From: Muribaculaceae bacterium
GTDB taxonomy: Bacteria; Bacteroidota; Bacteroidia; Bacteroidales; Muribaculaceae
DNA length: 64,000 nucleotides
Assembly (NCBI GenBank): GCA_017473615.1
Contig: JAFUKL010000017.1
Coordinates: forward strand, 50,011-114,010
Direction of reading: 5' to 3'
A program made the translations under genes and the position numbers. The notes under the pieces are model-generated. The model had not been told where the DNA came from, ran no database searches, and saw only the letters and a list, made by a program, of their open reading frames with translations. Below are positions 46,450-55,671 of the stretch, piece by piece (within the stretch, counting starts at the first letter, position 1; each line of letters opens with the position of its first letter).

Positions 46450-47892
46450 ATGAAAAACACAAACATTAATCATGAGCAGGAGGCGGCACGTATTCTGCGA
46501 GCCGCCTACAGGGCATGGATAAGCGGCAGCGAACTGCGTCGCTCCCGCCAACGCAACAAGGATTTTACTTATGGTCGTCAATGGAACGACTACACAACCG
46601 ACATCGATGGAAACCCTATTACCGAATATCGCAAACTAAAGGAATCCGGCAAAGACCCCATCACCAACAACATGATGCGACAAATGGTGAAAAGTGTTGT
46701 AGGACGTTTTCGCAACAATATCAAAGAAAGCACACAAGAGAATCCCGTATCGGAATCCATACGTAACGCCAACAGCCTCGATGAACTTGATAGTCGCATT
46801 CTGGAAGAGTTTCTCATTTCAGGTTGCTGTATCCAACGCGTAGACAAAGATTTCCGCTCAGGACAAGGCATTCGTGTGGATAATGTGAACATAAACCGCT
46901 TTTTCATCAATTCTGTTCATGACACACGTTCATGGGATTGTGAAATCGTAGGACAAATACACGACCTCAGCCTTGCCGAGCTGCTGATGCGTACAGGCTC
47001 ACGCAATAATCGCAATCGCGCAGCATGGATAAGAACCTTGTATTGTAACGAGAATACAGAAAATGCCATAGCCGATTTTACGTCCCGTATTGGGGCAAAT
47101 AATGAAACCGGTAGCGGATTCTGGTATGCACAGGGCGGAAAGTTCCGCGCCATTGAAGTATGGACTCTTGAAAGTAGAGAAGTGCTTAAATGTCATGATC
47201 CTCACAACGCAGCCTATTATTCGGTATCCATTGAAGAGCAGCCCATCATAGACAAAGAAAACCATCACAGGGAAAACAAAGGTATCCCGGGTATAACCTA
47301 CCAATGGGATATCGAACAAACTTGGTTTTGCAGCTGGTTTACCCCTATGGGAAATCTGATTACCAAATATCCTTCACCTTACGTTCACGGCTCACATCCT
47401 TATGTGATGAAATTCTATCCGCTTACCGATGGAGAAGTCCATTCTTTTGTGGAAGATGTCATCGACCAACAGAAATACGTTAACCGCCTCATTACTCTTA
47501 TCGATCACATAATGGGAGCCAGTGCTAAAGGCGTTCTGCTATTCCCCGAAAACGGACTGCCCGACGGTTTCACATGGGAAGATATAAAGCGTATATGGAG
47601 TGCAACCAATGGCATCATTCCATATTCTCCGAATCACTCGGGAGATGTTCCAAAACAGATTTCCACCAATGCCACCGACATTGGAGCTTTTGAAATGATA
47701 CAACTGCAAATGAAACTTTTTGAGGATATTTCGGGAGTAAACAGCGCACTTCAAGGCAAATTAGCATCATCTGCAATCGGGTCAGATACATTTCGTCAAC
47801 AAATAGACAATGCAACGATTGCACTTGCCGATATTTTCGACACATTCAATGCATTTCGACAAGAAAGAGACCACAAAATACTACAAATCTAA
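46450..47892 (+). CDS. Solitary phage portal-like protein
   Basis: A 480-residue protein resembling the P22-type portal fold: an N-terminal helical region with GRQWNDY, DPITNNMMRQMVKSVVGRFR, a beta-rich wing, the clip-like FVEDVIDQQKYVNRLITLIDHIMGASAKGVLLFPE, and NSALQGKLASSAIGSDTFRQQIDNATIALADIFDTF near the end. P22 portals are longer, so the C-terminal barrel is missing. No terminase, capsid or tail gene is near, and housekeeping genes flank it. It has its own promoter box and a terminator directly after it. A prophage remnant or a domesticated gene are both possible. Confidence 0.7.
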   Translation: MKNTNINHEQEAARILRAAYRAWISGSELRRSRQRNKDFTYGRQWNDYTTDIDGNPITEYRKLKESGKDPITNNMMRQMVKSVVGRFRNNIKESTQENPVSESIRNANSLDELDSRILEEFLISGCCIQRVDKDFRSGQGIRVDNVNINRFFINSVHDTRSWDCEIVGQIHDLSLAELLMRTGSRNNRNRAAWIRTLYCNENTENAIADFTSRIGANNETGSGFWYAQGGKFRAIEVWTLESREVLKCHDPHNAAYYSVSIEEQPIIDKENHHRENKGIPGITYQWDIEQTWFCSWFTPMGNLITKYPSPYVHGSHPYVMKFYPLTDGEVHSFVEDVIDQQKYVNRLITLIDHIMGASAKGVLLFPENGLPDGFTWEDIKRIWSATNGIIPYSPNHSGDVPKQISTNATDIGAFEMIQLQMKLFEDISGVNSALQGKLASSAIGSDTFRQQIDNATIALADIFDTFNAFRQERDHKILQI

Positions 47893-47908
47893 TCCTCTGT
47901 AACTCAAC

Positions 47909-47970
47909 GCCGAAAACAGAACATACTGCAAGGACAGTATCGTAGCAATTTTCTGTTTTCGGCATTTTTT
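47909..47970 (+). terminator. Terminator after the portal-like gene
   Basis: GCCGAAAACAGAA (47909-47921) pairs with TTCTGTTTTCGGC (47951-47963) over 13 bases, with an inner ATACTG/CAGTAT stem in the loop and a run of T after it. Confidence 0.85.
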
Positions 47971-47972
47971 TG

Positions 47973-47980
47973 TACCTTTG
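47973..47980 (+). promoter_or_regulatory. -7 promoter box of the efflux operon
   Basis: TACCTTTG directly after the terminator. The first efflux gene starts at 48171, so the leader would be about 185 bases. Confidence 0.6.
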
Positions 47981-47999
47981 TAACCGATTTTAGGTTTAT

Positions 48000-48086
48000 A
48001 TGTTATTCAATTATTACTTTATTCTCATAAGAACTTACAATAAGATTCACCGCCCTTACGGCTGGGGAGTCGAATTCATCTCATAG
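48000..48086 (+). CDS. Possible 28-residue leader ORF before the efflux operon
   Basis: An ATG-initiated frame (MLFNYYFILIRTYNKIHRPY and eight more residues, then TAG) lies in the long leader between the promoter box and the TolC gene. It has a hydrophobic, aromatic start and a basic middle. No homologue recognised. It could be a leader peptide acting on expression or a chance frame. Confidence 0.3.
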   Translation: MLFNYYFILIRTYNKIHRPYGWGVEFIS

Positions 48087-48170
48087 CTTTTTACATATAA
48101 TCAACATGGCTTTAAGTCCTACCGATTATAGGGAATAATTCAGATTCAAACCATTAATTCTATAATATTT

Positions 48171-49493
48171 ATGAGCAATTTTCTAAAGCTCATAGCATGG
48201 GTTATGCTCTTGCTATGCAGCAATGCTATCTATGCCGACAATGGCACAAATACACGATTACTCACAATCGATGAAGTGTTTAACCTTGCCGAGAACAACA
48301 GCGCATCACTAAAAAGCAGCAAAGTGGCGGCTGAAGTTGCAGAAGCATCCATTTCGAATGCCAAAGCCGAGTTGTTACCCGACATCAACGCATCTCTCAG
48401 CTTGAGTTATTTAGGTAACGGACATCTTTGGGATAGGGATTTCAAGAACGGAATGAGTATAGGAATGCCACATTTCGGCAATAATTTTGCCATTAAGGCA
48501 TCACAAGCAATCTATACAGGCGGTGCGCTATCATCAAAAGTAAAATTATCCCGACAAGGTCATCAAATGGCTACTCACCAAGTAGAAAACACCCGCAACA
48601 GCATGCGTTTCATGCTCATTGGATATTACTTGCAGTTAGCCATGCTTGAGAACAGGATAAACGTATACGATGCCAATATAAAACTTACCGAAAGTGTTCT
48701 ATCTCAAATGCAAGTACGATACAAAGAAGGTGTTGTGCTGAAAAACGACATCACTCGCTACGAATTGCAGCTTGAAAGCCAAAAGTTGCAACGAGAACGT
48801 ATTGCCGACAACCGAAAAATCATCAATCATCGTCTGGCTACAGCTATAGGTTTGCCTGCCGATACTAAGATTGTGCCGGATACAACCATCATATCCCGGC
48901 TGCCTAAAACTCACGGCGAAGCAGAATGGCAGAACTTAGCGCTCCTCAATTCTCCTACTCTGAAGATGTCAACACTCAACATTGGCATGAAACAAACTGA
49001 AGAACGTCTCGCCAAATCGGAATTACTGCCTAAAGTGGCTCTTTTCGCCGAAAATCACCTTGACGGCCCTATTACTATTGAAGTTCCAACACTCAACAAC
49101 AATTTCAATTATTGGTTAGTAGGGGTAAGTATAAGTTATAATATATCTTCGCTCTTCAAGTCAAATAAAAAGATACGACAAGCCTATATCTCCACACGCA
49201 AAGCACAACAAGACCTTACGCTTGCACAAGAGCAAGTGGAAAACAACGTACAGGCGGCATATACCAACTTTCTTACTTCATTCACCGACCTGAATACGCA
49301 AACCAAAAGCGTGGAACTCGCCAACCAAAATTATGATGTGGTGAGTAACCGCTACCACAACGGACTGGCTCTCATTACTGATATGACCGATGCTGCCACA
49401 ATGAAATTACAAAGCGAACTGGCTCTTGTTGATTCACGTATCAATGTGATTTACTGTTACTATAGCTTAAAATTCGCAGCCGGAAAAATCTAA
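48171..49493 (+). CDS. TolC-family outer membrane efflux protein
   Basis: A 440-residue protein with a signal peptide (1-22, ending YA). Two repeats of long alpha-helical barrel plus beta strands: LTIDEVFNLAENNSASLKSSKVAAEVAEA at the start, and LTLAQEQVENNVQAAYTNF with NQNYDVVSNRYHNGLALITDMTDA in the second repeat. It forms the outer-membrane channel of a tripartite pump. The adaptor follows after 39 bases and the transporter after that, so all three parts are in one operon. Confidence 0.92.
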   Translation: MSNFLKLIAWVMLLLCSNAIYADNGTNTRLLTIDEVFNLAENNSASLKSSKVAAEVAEASISNAKAELLPDINASLSLSYLGNGHLWDRDFKNGMSIGMPHFGNNFAIKASQAIYTGGALSSKVKLSRQGHQMATHQVENTRNSMRFMLIGYYLQLAMLENRINVYDANIKLTESVLSQMQVRYKEGVVLKNDITRYELQLESQKLQRERIADNRKIINHRLATAIGLPADTKIVPDTTIISRLPKTHGEAEWQNLALLNSPTLKMSTLNIGMKQTEERLAKSELLPKVALFAENHLDGPITIEVPTLNNNFNYWLVGVSISYNISSLFKSNKKIRQAYISTRKAQQDLTLAQEQVENNVQAAYTNFLTSFTDLNTQTKSVELANQNYDVVSNRYHNGLALITDMTDAATMKLQSELALVDSRINVIYCYYSLKFAAGKI

Positions 49494-49532
49494 AACAAAT
49501 ATAGCAATCATTAATTTAAAACAAATAATAAG

Positions 49533-50567
49533 ATGAAAAATAAGAAACTACGCAAACTCATTTATAATATTATCATTATAGCTGTAATAATAATCGGAAT
49601 GGGATATGTAATATCCAATTTTGTTCACATAGGTAATGTAGAATATACCGATAATGCCCATGTGAAACAACACATCACCCCGGTTAACACACGCGTACAA
49701 GGATTCATTAAGAAAATCTACTTCGATGAATTTCAAAATGTAAAAAAGGGTGACACCCTGCTGATTATAGAAGATGCTGAATTCAAACTCCGCCTTGCAC
49801 AAGCCGAAGCATCTCTTATAACAGCAAGAGCCGACAAAAATGCAACCAATAGTGGTATAGCCACGACACACAACAATCTAAGCGTGAATGATGCCGGTAT
49901 CGAACAGGCTCGTGTACAAATGGAGAATACCAAACGAGAACTTGAACGATTCGAAAAATTGCTGGCTCAAGAAGCTACTACACAACAACAATATGATAAT
50001 ATTAAAACAGCCCATGAAATGGCTGTAGCGCAATACCAACAAATGGTACGTTCCAAACAATCCACTTCATTAGTGAAAGAAGAACAAATTCATCGTCTGG
50101 CTCAAAGTGAAGCCGGCATAAATGTGGCAGAAGCCGCTGTTGAGCTTGCTCGCCTCAACTTGTCATATACAGTTATAACAGCTCCATGCGATGGTGTACT
50201 GGGACGCAAAGACATTGTTGAAGGGCAACTCATTCAACAGGGGCAAACAATAGTAAATATCGTTGACAGCAGCGACCTTTGGGTCGTGGCAAATTACCGT
50301 GAAACGCAATTACCCAACATCAATGTTGGCGCTGAAGTTATAATTTCCGCCGATGCTGTACCTGACGTGGAATACAAAGGTGTCGTGGAATCTATATCAG
50401 ATGCAACCGGGTCAGCATTCTCGCTTATACCGCAAGATAATGCCACCGGCAATTTCGTTAAGGTAGAGCAACGCATACCGATACGTATAAACTTAAAGGA
50501 CAACACTCCGGAGTCCATAAGCAAACTGAGAGCCGGTCTTAATGTAGAATGTAAAATAAAATACTGA
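49533..50567 (+). CDS. HlyD/EmrA-family membrane fusion protein
   Basis: A 344-residue periplasmic adaptor. One N-terminal membrane helix (about 10-30) is followed by the lipoyl half-motif VNTRVQGFIKKIYFDEFQNV, a long coiled-coil hairpin (about 85-200), the second lipoyl half APCDGVLGRKDIVEGQLIQQGQ, and a beta barrel (LWVVANYRETQLPNINVG). It links the MFS pump to the TolC-like channel. The MFS gene starts 4 bases after its stop. Confidence 0.92.
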   Translation: MKNKKLRKLIYNIIIIAVIIIGMGYVISNFVHIGNVEYTDNAHVKQHITPVNTRVQGFIKKIYFDEFQNVKKGDTLLIIEDAEFKLRLAQAEASLITARADKNATNSGIATTHNNLSVNDAGIEQARVQMENTKRELERFEKLLAQEATTQQQYDNIKTAHEMAVAQYQQMVRSKQSTSLVKEEQIHRLAQSEAGINVAEAAVELARLNLSYTVITAPCDGVLGRKDIVEGQLIQQGQTIVNIVDSSDLWVVANYRETQLPNINVGAEVIISADAVPDVEYKGVVESISDATGSAFSLIPQDNATGNFVKVEQRIPIRINLKDNTPESISKLRAGLNVECKIKY

Positions 50568-50571
50568 TACT

Positions 50572-52164
50572 ATGGGAAACCACGCCGGACCACCACCAGG
50601 ACCGTTTCAAATGCCAATGTACCACCGTTTTGTTCCTCACAAAATTCGTCCTTGGATATACTTGATATTCGCTATATGCTTCCAATTTTCGGGAGGAATG
50701 TATATGGGAGCACTCAACGAAATCATAGGGGGGAAATCACTTATGCGTGAAGATGTGCTTATGTGCCTCTATTCCAATCTCGCCGGGATGGCTATATACT
50801 TCCCACTTTTATTTCGCATGAAATTCCGGTTCACCAACAAAACGTTGTTACTGGCATCAGCATTAACTATAGCCGCATGCAACATTGTAATACCGCATAT
50901 TGACACTCTACCGATATTATGGACGGTATGTTTCATTTCCGGATGCGCCAAAATACAGGGAACATTCGAATGCATTTCCAACATACAACTATGGATTACT
51001 CCCAAACGTGACTTCGCTATATTTTTTCCGGTATTGCACACAGTCATTTTATGCAGTATACAAGCGAGCGACCTCATTACCACATGGCTTGTTCACCATT
51101 ACCATTGGCATGCTATGCACTGGTTAGTAACCGGACTTATGTTTATGGTTATGCTTGCAGTAACATTGCTCACAAAACATTGTCGCATAGTACCTAAGAT
51201 GCCGCTATACGGCATAGATTGGCTCGGCGCACTCTTATGGGCTATGCTCGGGCTGGAATTAGTGTTCATTTTCAATTATGGAGATTTCTACGATTGGTTT
51301 CATAGTCCGGTAATACGAGCTATATTCGGAGCGGCATTAATAACAGGAGGTGTTGCCACACATCGCATGATTCACATCCGCCACCCTTTCTTGGAACCCG
51401 GCATGTGGAAAACGAAACACTTGGTTCCGATATTATTGCTTATGGCGGTCGTAGAAAGTATGCTTATTTCGGAACATGTACTGGAAAAAATATACTACGC
51501 AGCAATGCAGTATTCAGAATATACAATAGCATCAACACTTAATTGGTGTACTATAATAGGTATTGTATCAGGTGCTTTGTTCTCATTATTTTGGCTGAAA
51601 AGACTTCAATATAGCTACTATAAACTCATTTCTATAGGTCTTGCTGCAATGGCAGGATATTTGGCTTATTTCTACTTCTTCATGTCACCCGAAGATAATA
51701 TTGAATTATTCTACCTGCCACTTATAATGAGAGGTTTCAGCAGCTGTGTTCTGAGTTCCATTTTCATGCTTAGCGTAAAACAACTTGTTCCATTTCTGCA
51801 GTTTTTTCAGGCTCTTGCGGTTTTCAATATTATACACATGTTCCTTGGTGGCTCTATCGGTGGTGCGCTATACACAACAGGAATGAACTACTATATGACC
51901 GATAACATAACAAGATATTCGTCTTATGTAGATTCGGTAGCAGTAAATCCTGCAACATTCAATTTCCCGGAGTTTATAGACGCATTCCTGAGCAACATGC
52001 AGATAGCAAGTTTAAAACAACTTTACGGATGGGTTTTATATGCATGTATATTCACTTTCTTGGCATTCTTGTTATATGATCGACCTTATGTTCGCCGAGC
52101 ATTACGACGCATTCCACGTTGGAAAGAAGTTGGTCAAAAACTAAAAAGCGCCATTCGTCATTAA
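50572..52164 (+). CDS. MFS transporter, DHA2/EmrB-like
   Basis: A 530-residue inner-membrane protein with about 14 predicted helices, the size and layout of the EmrB/DHA2 group. The usual motif A is poorly kept, as in many Bacteroidetes members. Together with HlyD and TolC partners it would expel drugs or fatty-acid-like compounds by proton exchange. The substrate cannot be read from sequence. A terminator follows. Confidence 0.85.
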   Translation: MGNHAGPPPGPFQMPMYHRFVPHKIRPWIYLIFAICFQFSGGMYMGALNEIIGGKSLMREDVLMCLYSNLAGMAIYFPLLFRMKFRFTNKTLLLASALTIAACNIVIPHIDTLPILWTVCFISGCAKIQGTFECISNIQLWITPKRDFAIFFPVLHTVILCSIQASDLITTWLVHHYHWHAMHWLVTGLMFMVMLAVTLLTKHCRIVPKMPLYGIDWLGALLWAMLGLELVFIFNYGDFYDWFHSPVIRAIFGAALITGGVATHRMIHIRHPFLEPGMWKTKHLVPILLLMAVVESMLISEHVLEKIYYAAMQYSEYTIASTLNWCTIIGIVSGALFSLFWLKRLQYSYYKLISIGLAAMAGYLAYFYFFMSPEDNIELFYLPLIMRGFSSCVLSSIFMLSVKQLVPFLQFFQALAVFNIIHMFLGGSIGGALYTTGMNYYMTDNITRYSSYVDSVAVNPATFNFPEFIDAFLSNMQIASLKQLYGWVLYACIFTFLAFLLYDRPYVRRALRRIPRWKEVGQKLKSAIRH

Positions 52165-52183
52165 GAAAAGTATCCATTAAGAT

Positions 52184-52217
52184 AAAAGCTCGGCATATCC
52201 ATTCTGCCGAGCTTTTA
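52184..52217. terminator. Terminator after efflux operon
   Basis: AAAAGCTCGGCA (52184-52195) pairs with TGCCGAGCTTTT (52205-52216). It lies between the convergent efflux operon and mrp and may serve both. Confidence 0.85.
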
Positions 52218-52228
52218 TTATTCTAAAA

Positions 52229-52267
52229 ATAAGAAATTGTTTAAGAAAATTCAAAACAACTTCTAAA
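52229..52267 (-). repeat. Intergenic AT-rich repeat copy, minus strand
   Basis: On the minus strand AGAAGTTGTTTTGAATTTTC is read, the same word as at 36740-36759. Part of the dispersed family. Confidence 0.55.
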
Positions 52268-52276
52268 AATACAGAC

Positions 52277-53380
52277 TTACTTCATTGCGACCTTTTGAGT
52301 GGGAGGTAAATCGGCATTACGGCGGTTTACGGCATCGACAACACGATCGGCAAGTTCCATAAATGCAGCACCGCTCACCGAGTTTTGCAGCACCACAGGA
52401 ACACCGTCATCTCCTCCCTTACAGATTCCTGCCACTAACGGAATTTGCCCCAACAAACCTACACCAAGCTTTTCGGCAAGACGCATGCCGCCTTCTTTAC
52501 CGAATATATAGTATTTTTCATCAGTATGAGCTGCCGGAGTAAACCATGCCATATTTTCCACAAGTCCGAGAATAGGCACATTCACCGCTTCACTTTGGAA
52601 CATGCTTATACCTTTGCGCGCATCGGCAAGAGCTACTTCCTGCGGTGTCGTCACCACTATAGCACCGGTGATTCCAAGCGTCTGAACCAAGGTTAAATGT
52701 ATATCGCTTGTACCCGGCGGCATATCTATCACAAAATAGTCTAAATCACCCCAATCAGCTTCTCCGATGAGTTGTTTCAAGGCATTGCTCGCCATTCCTC
52801 CACGCCATAGCACAGCCTTTTCTTTATCCACAAGAAAACCGATAGAAAGCACTTTTACTCCATATTTTTCAAGAGGAACTATCAGGTTGCGTCCCTCAAC
52901 TTCTTCCATATATATGGGAGCATCTTCAAGTCCGAACATCAAAGGAGCCGATGGTCCGAAAATATCGGCATCAAGCAGTCCCACCTTATATCCTTTTTGT
53001 GCCAAGGAGACAGCAAGATTGGTAGCAACAGTAGACTTACCCACACCGCCTTTACCTGAAGAAACACCTATAATATTCTTCACTCCGGGGAGCAGCTTTG
53101 GTGCAGGCACCGATGTTGCCATACGTGTTTTTACCGCAATATTTCCCTTTATTTCCACTTCAGGAGAAATATATGTATTTATCGCCACTTCGGCAGCACG
53201 TACCACCGACTTTATAAAAGGATCGGTAGGCTTATCGAAAATGAGAGAGAACGACACCTTATTACCGTCTATGCGTATGTCGTCTTCCACCATATTACAT
53301 TCCACAATATTCTTTCCGTTTCCGGGATAACGCACATTGACAAGTGCATCAAGAATCAACTTCGGATATAATCTTTCCAT
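52277..53380 (-). CDS. mrp: Mrp/ApbC-type P-loop iron-sulfur carrier ATPase
   Basis: A 367-residue protein. The N-terminal FeSCo/DUF59 domain (about 5-80) is followed by a deviant Walker A VSSGKGGVGKSTVATNLA, DADIFGPSAPLMFG, and DMPPGTSDIHLTL. It is thought to carry Fe-S clusters to apo-proteins. The CxxC that normally follows ENM is absent here (ENMAWFTPAAHTDEKYYIFG), so cluster binding must differ from the Salmonella ApbC model. Last gene of a four-gene operon, 9 bases after trmB. Confidence 0.9.
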   Translation of the reverse strand: MERLYPKLILDALVNVRYPGNGKNIVECNMVEDDIRIDGNKVSFSLIFDKPTDPFIKSVVRAAEVAINTYISPEVEIKGNIAVKTRMATSVPAPKLLPGVKNIIGVSSGKGGVGKSTVATNLAVSLAQKGYKVGLLDADIFGPSAPLMFGLEDAPIYMEEVEGRNLIVPLEKYGVKVLSIGFLVDKEKAVLWRGGMASNALKQLIGEADWGDLDYFVIDMPPGTSDIHLTLVQTLGITGAIVVTTPQEVALADARKGISMFQSEAVNVPILGLVENMAWFTPAAHTDEKYYIFGKEGGMRLAEKLGVGLLGQIPLVAGICKGGDDGVPVVLQNSVSGAAFMELADRVVDAVNRRNADLPPTQKVAMK

Positions 53381-53389
53381 ATTTCTATA

Positions 53390-54157
53390 TTATTCTTTGT
53401 TGTCGAGTTGTTGCGGGCATTGTATATAGCCGCGAGAGAAACTGCGGTAAGTATCTTCTTCTATCTCAATGTCAGGCTCTTGCAAACCTGTTGTGTGGTC
53501 GAGATGGAATTTGATGTATTTAATAGACAAACCGCGGTCAAGCCATTGTTGCTCATAGAACGTCTTTATCTCAAGTATATCGTCTACTATATCGGAATGG
53601 TAAAGATCGGACGTATTCACCTCAGTAGGTAAATCATTGAGTTTCACTATAGCATCGGTATAAGTATAGAGGAATGGACTATCGGTCTTGAGATGTACAA
53701 TACCTCCGTCTATCAATATATTTCGATATAACTCCAAGAAACGACTTGAAGTAAGGCGTTTACGCACTTTCTTCATCTGAGGGTCGGGGAATGTAATCCA
53801 TATCTCGCTCACCTCATCGGCTTCAAAAAAGCGATCTATAAGTTCTATATTCGTTCGCAAAAACGCCACATTGGATATGCCATCCTTTACCGCTGCCTTT
53901 GCGCCGGTCCACATTCTTGCCCCTTTAATGTCCACACCTATATAATTCTTTCCGGAGAAACGGCGCGCCAAACCTACGGCATATTCGCCTTTTCCGCATC
54001 CCAATTCTAACACAATAGGGTTGTCGTTCTTGAAGAAATCCTTATTCCAACGTCCTTTCAAAGGAAAACCATCGCGTTCCACAACAGCAAAAGGATACTG
54101 AAACACGTTGTCAAACGTTTTCATTTCTGCAAATTTCTTCAGCTTATTCTTTCCCAT
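53390..54157 (-). CDS. trmB: tRNA (guanine-N7)-methyltransferase
   Basis: A 255-residue enzyme that makes m7G46 in tRNA. The SAM site [29 protein letters not shown] and the catalytic stretch [20 protein letters not shown] are intact, as is the C-terminal tRNA-binding [10 protein letters not shown]. It lies 9 bases after the LRR gene and 9 bases before mrp. Confidence 0.93.
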   Translation of the reverse strand: MGKNKLKKFAEMKTFDNVFQYPFAVVERDGFPLKGRWNKDFFKNDNPIVLELGCGKGEYAVGLARRFSGKNYIGVDIKGARMWTGAKAAVKDGISNVAFLRTNIELIDRFFEADEVSEIWITFPDPQMKKVRKRLTSSRFLELYRNILIDGGIVHLKTDSPFLYTYTDAIVKLNDLPTEVNTSDLYHSDIVDDILEIKTFYEQQWLDRGLSIKYIKFHLDHTTGLQEPDIEIEEDTYRSFSRGYIQCPQQLDNKE

Positions 54158-54166
54158 AACCTGATA

Positions 54167-55669
54167 TTATCTTATAAGTTTTAATGTTTTTGCCCTACCC
54201 GACTCAAGCCGAACAGAAACGACATAAAGCCGTCCCGCCATTTCTGCGGTATCCACACTGACCGACTTGCTATACGGATTACTTGAAACAAGCAAAACGC
54301 CTCCGGGTTCACACACTTCTATATGTTTTATGATTTCGCTCGCCTTTACAATAAGCATTCTATCGGCAAAATAAACTTTTATATCATCACCGGAACCAAG
54401 TGTCTCTTCTATATCGCTCATATCACCTACGATATTAAACTCTTTCCATTGTTCGGCCGATTGATACAGCAACAAACTTTTCTGTGGAACTTTAAGCGTT
54501 ACGGCAGATTGATTCATTCCATAAAATACTTCATCTCCCAATTCCGGGACAGATTCTGCATTTATCGATATTCCTGCCAATGCCGCATTATACTCAAAAG
54601 CTCTATCCCCTATATAAGTCAATGCCGCAGGCAATGAAATTCCTGCCATTCCTACTCCACTGAAAGCATACCTGCCTATGCGTGATACCGTTTCCCCGAC
54701 ACCTATACTTCCGTTGATAGAATTTGCTCCGGTCAACACAAAATCACTCAACTCCTCAATATTACTTTGGGATAATTCTATTACGTTTAGTTCCGTATTG
54801 CCGAAAAAAGCCCCTTCTCCCAACGATTCCACTCCTGTAGGCAAATTCACCTCGTTCAACTGTGTTCCGGCAAAAGCCCAATACCCTATGGTTTTCAACT
54901 TGGAGCATGAGCCAAAAGGGAAAGAAGTCAATCCGGTAGAAGCGAAGGCATTCTCCCCAATGCTTTCCAATATGGGATTTTCTCCAATTAAAACCGTACT
55001 CAGCACTGAACAACCGGCAAACATTCCGGATGGAATAGCTGTCATAGCATCACTCAAAACAACGCTTTCAAGAGAGTTACAATTAGAAAACATATAATCT
55101 CCCATTGCACATGCAGAAGAAAGGCTCGTCAAATCAATCATCCTCAAACTTGAGCATCGAGAAAAACAGCCTTTGCCGATTTTGCCCACATTTCGAGGTA
55201 ATGAAATATATTCCAATGACGTACACGCTGCAAAAGCATAATCACCGATAGAATCGGGAGCAACAGGGAAAACCACTTCGGTGAGCATTACGCAACCGGC
55301 AAAAGCCCCCTTGCCAATGCACTTCAAAGATGCCGGAAGTTTCACGGTTTCATAGCTTTTATCAAAAAAGCAATAATCCGGCAAAACATCCTCACCATAT
55401 TCTAAGATATCACCAAAACACGGGCTGCTTCCACTATATGCCACTATTTTCACTTCGGTCAAATCCAAAATTTTCAATTCCTTCAGTTCTTCGGCAATAA
55501 ATTGAATATCACGAGCATCTATAGTACCGGTTACCACAAGTTCGGTTACAGCCTTATCTTTAACAAGCCTTTCCAACTGCCCGGCTTCAGACGCAGTCAC
55601 ATTCAAAGCATGCGAACTGAAACAAATCAGAAACGCACTCAATGCCAATATCAAAAGACCTTTATTCAT
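54167..55669 (-). CDS. Secreted BspA-type leucine-rich repeat protein
   Basis: A 500-residue protein with signal peptide (1-21). About ten LRR_5 repeats fill 90-400, with the pattern IGKGAFAGCVMLTEVVFP, IGDYAFAACTSLEYISLP, IGKGCFSRCSSLRMIDL. The last 80 residues (EVCEPGGVLLVSSNP to LKLIR) resemble a T9SS-like beta domain. BspA-type proteins bind host or bacterial surfaces. It is placed oddly between a repressor (2 bases upstream) and trmB (9 bases downstream), so it may be regulated with them. Confidence 0.83.
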   Translation of the reverse strand: MNKGLLILALSAFLICFSSHALNVTASEAGQLERLVKDKAVTELVVTGTIDARDIQFIAEELKELKILDLTEVKIVAYSGSSPCFGDILEYGEDVLPDYCFFDKSYETVKLPASLKCIGKGAFAGCVMLTEVVFPVAPDSIGDYAFAACTSLEYISLPRNVGKIGKGCFSRCSSLRMIDLTSLSSACAMGDYMFSNCNSLESVVLSDAMTAIPSGMFAGCSVLSTVLIGENPILESIGENAFASTGLTSFPFGSCSKLKTIGYWAFAGTQLNEVNLPTGVESLGEGAFFGNTELNVIELSQSNIEELSDFVLTGANSINGSIGVGETVSRIGRYAFSGVGMAGISLPAALTYIGDRAFEYNAALAGISINAESVPELGDEVFYGMNQSAVTLKVPQKSLLLYQSAEQWKEFNIVGDMSDIEETLGSGDDIKVYFADRMLIVKASEIIKHIEVCEPGGVLLVSSNPYSKSVSVDTAEMAGRLYVVSVRLESGRAKTLKLIR

Positions 55670-55671
55670 GA

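Noticed and set aside
48030-48090. tRNA or riboswitch in the efflux leader
   Set aside because: A GAGTCGAATTC word looks faintly tRNA-like, but no cloverleaf arms or known aptamer core could be drawn.
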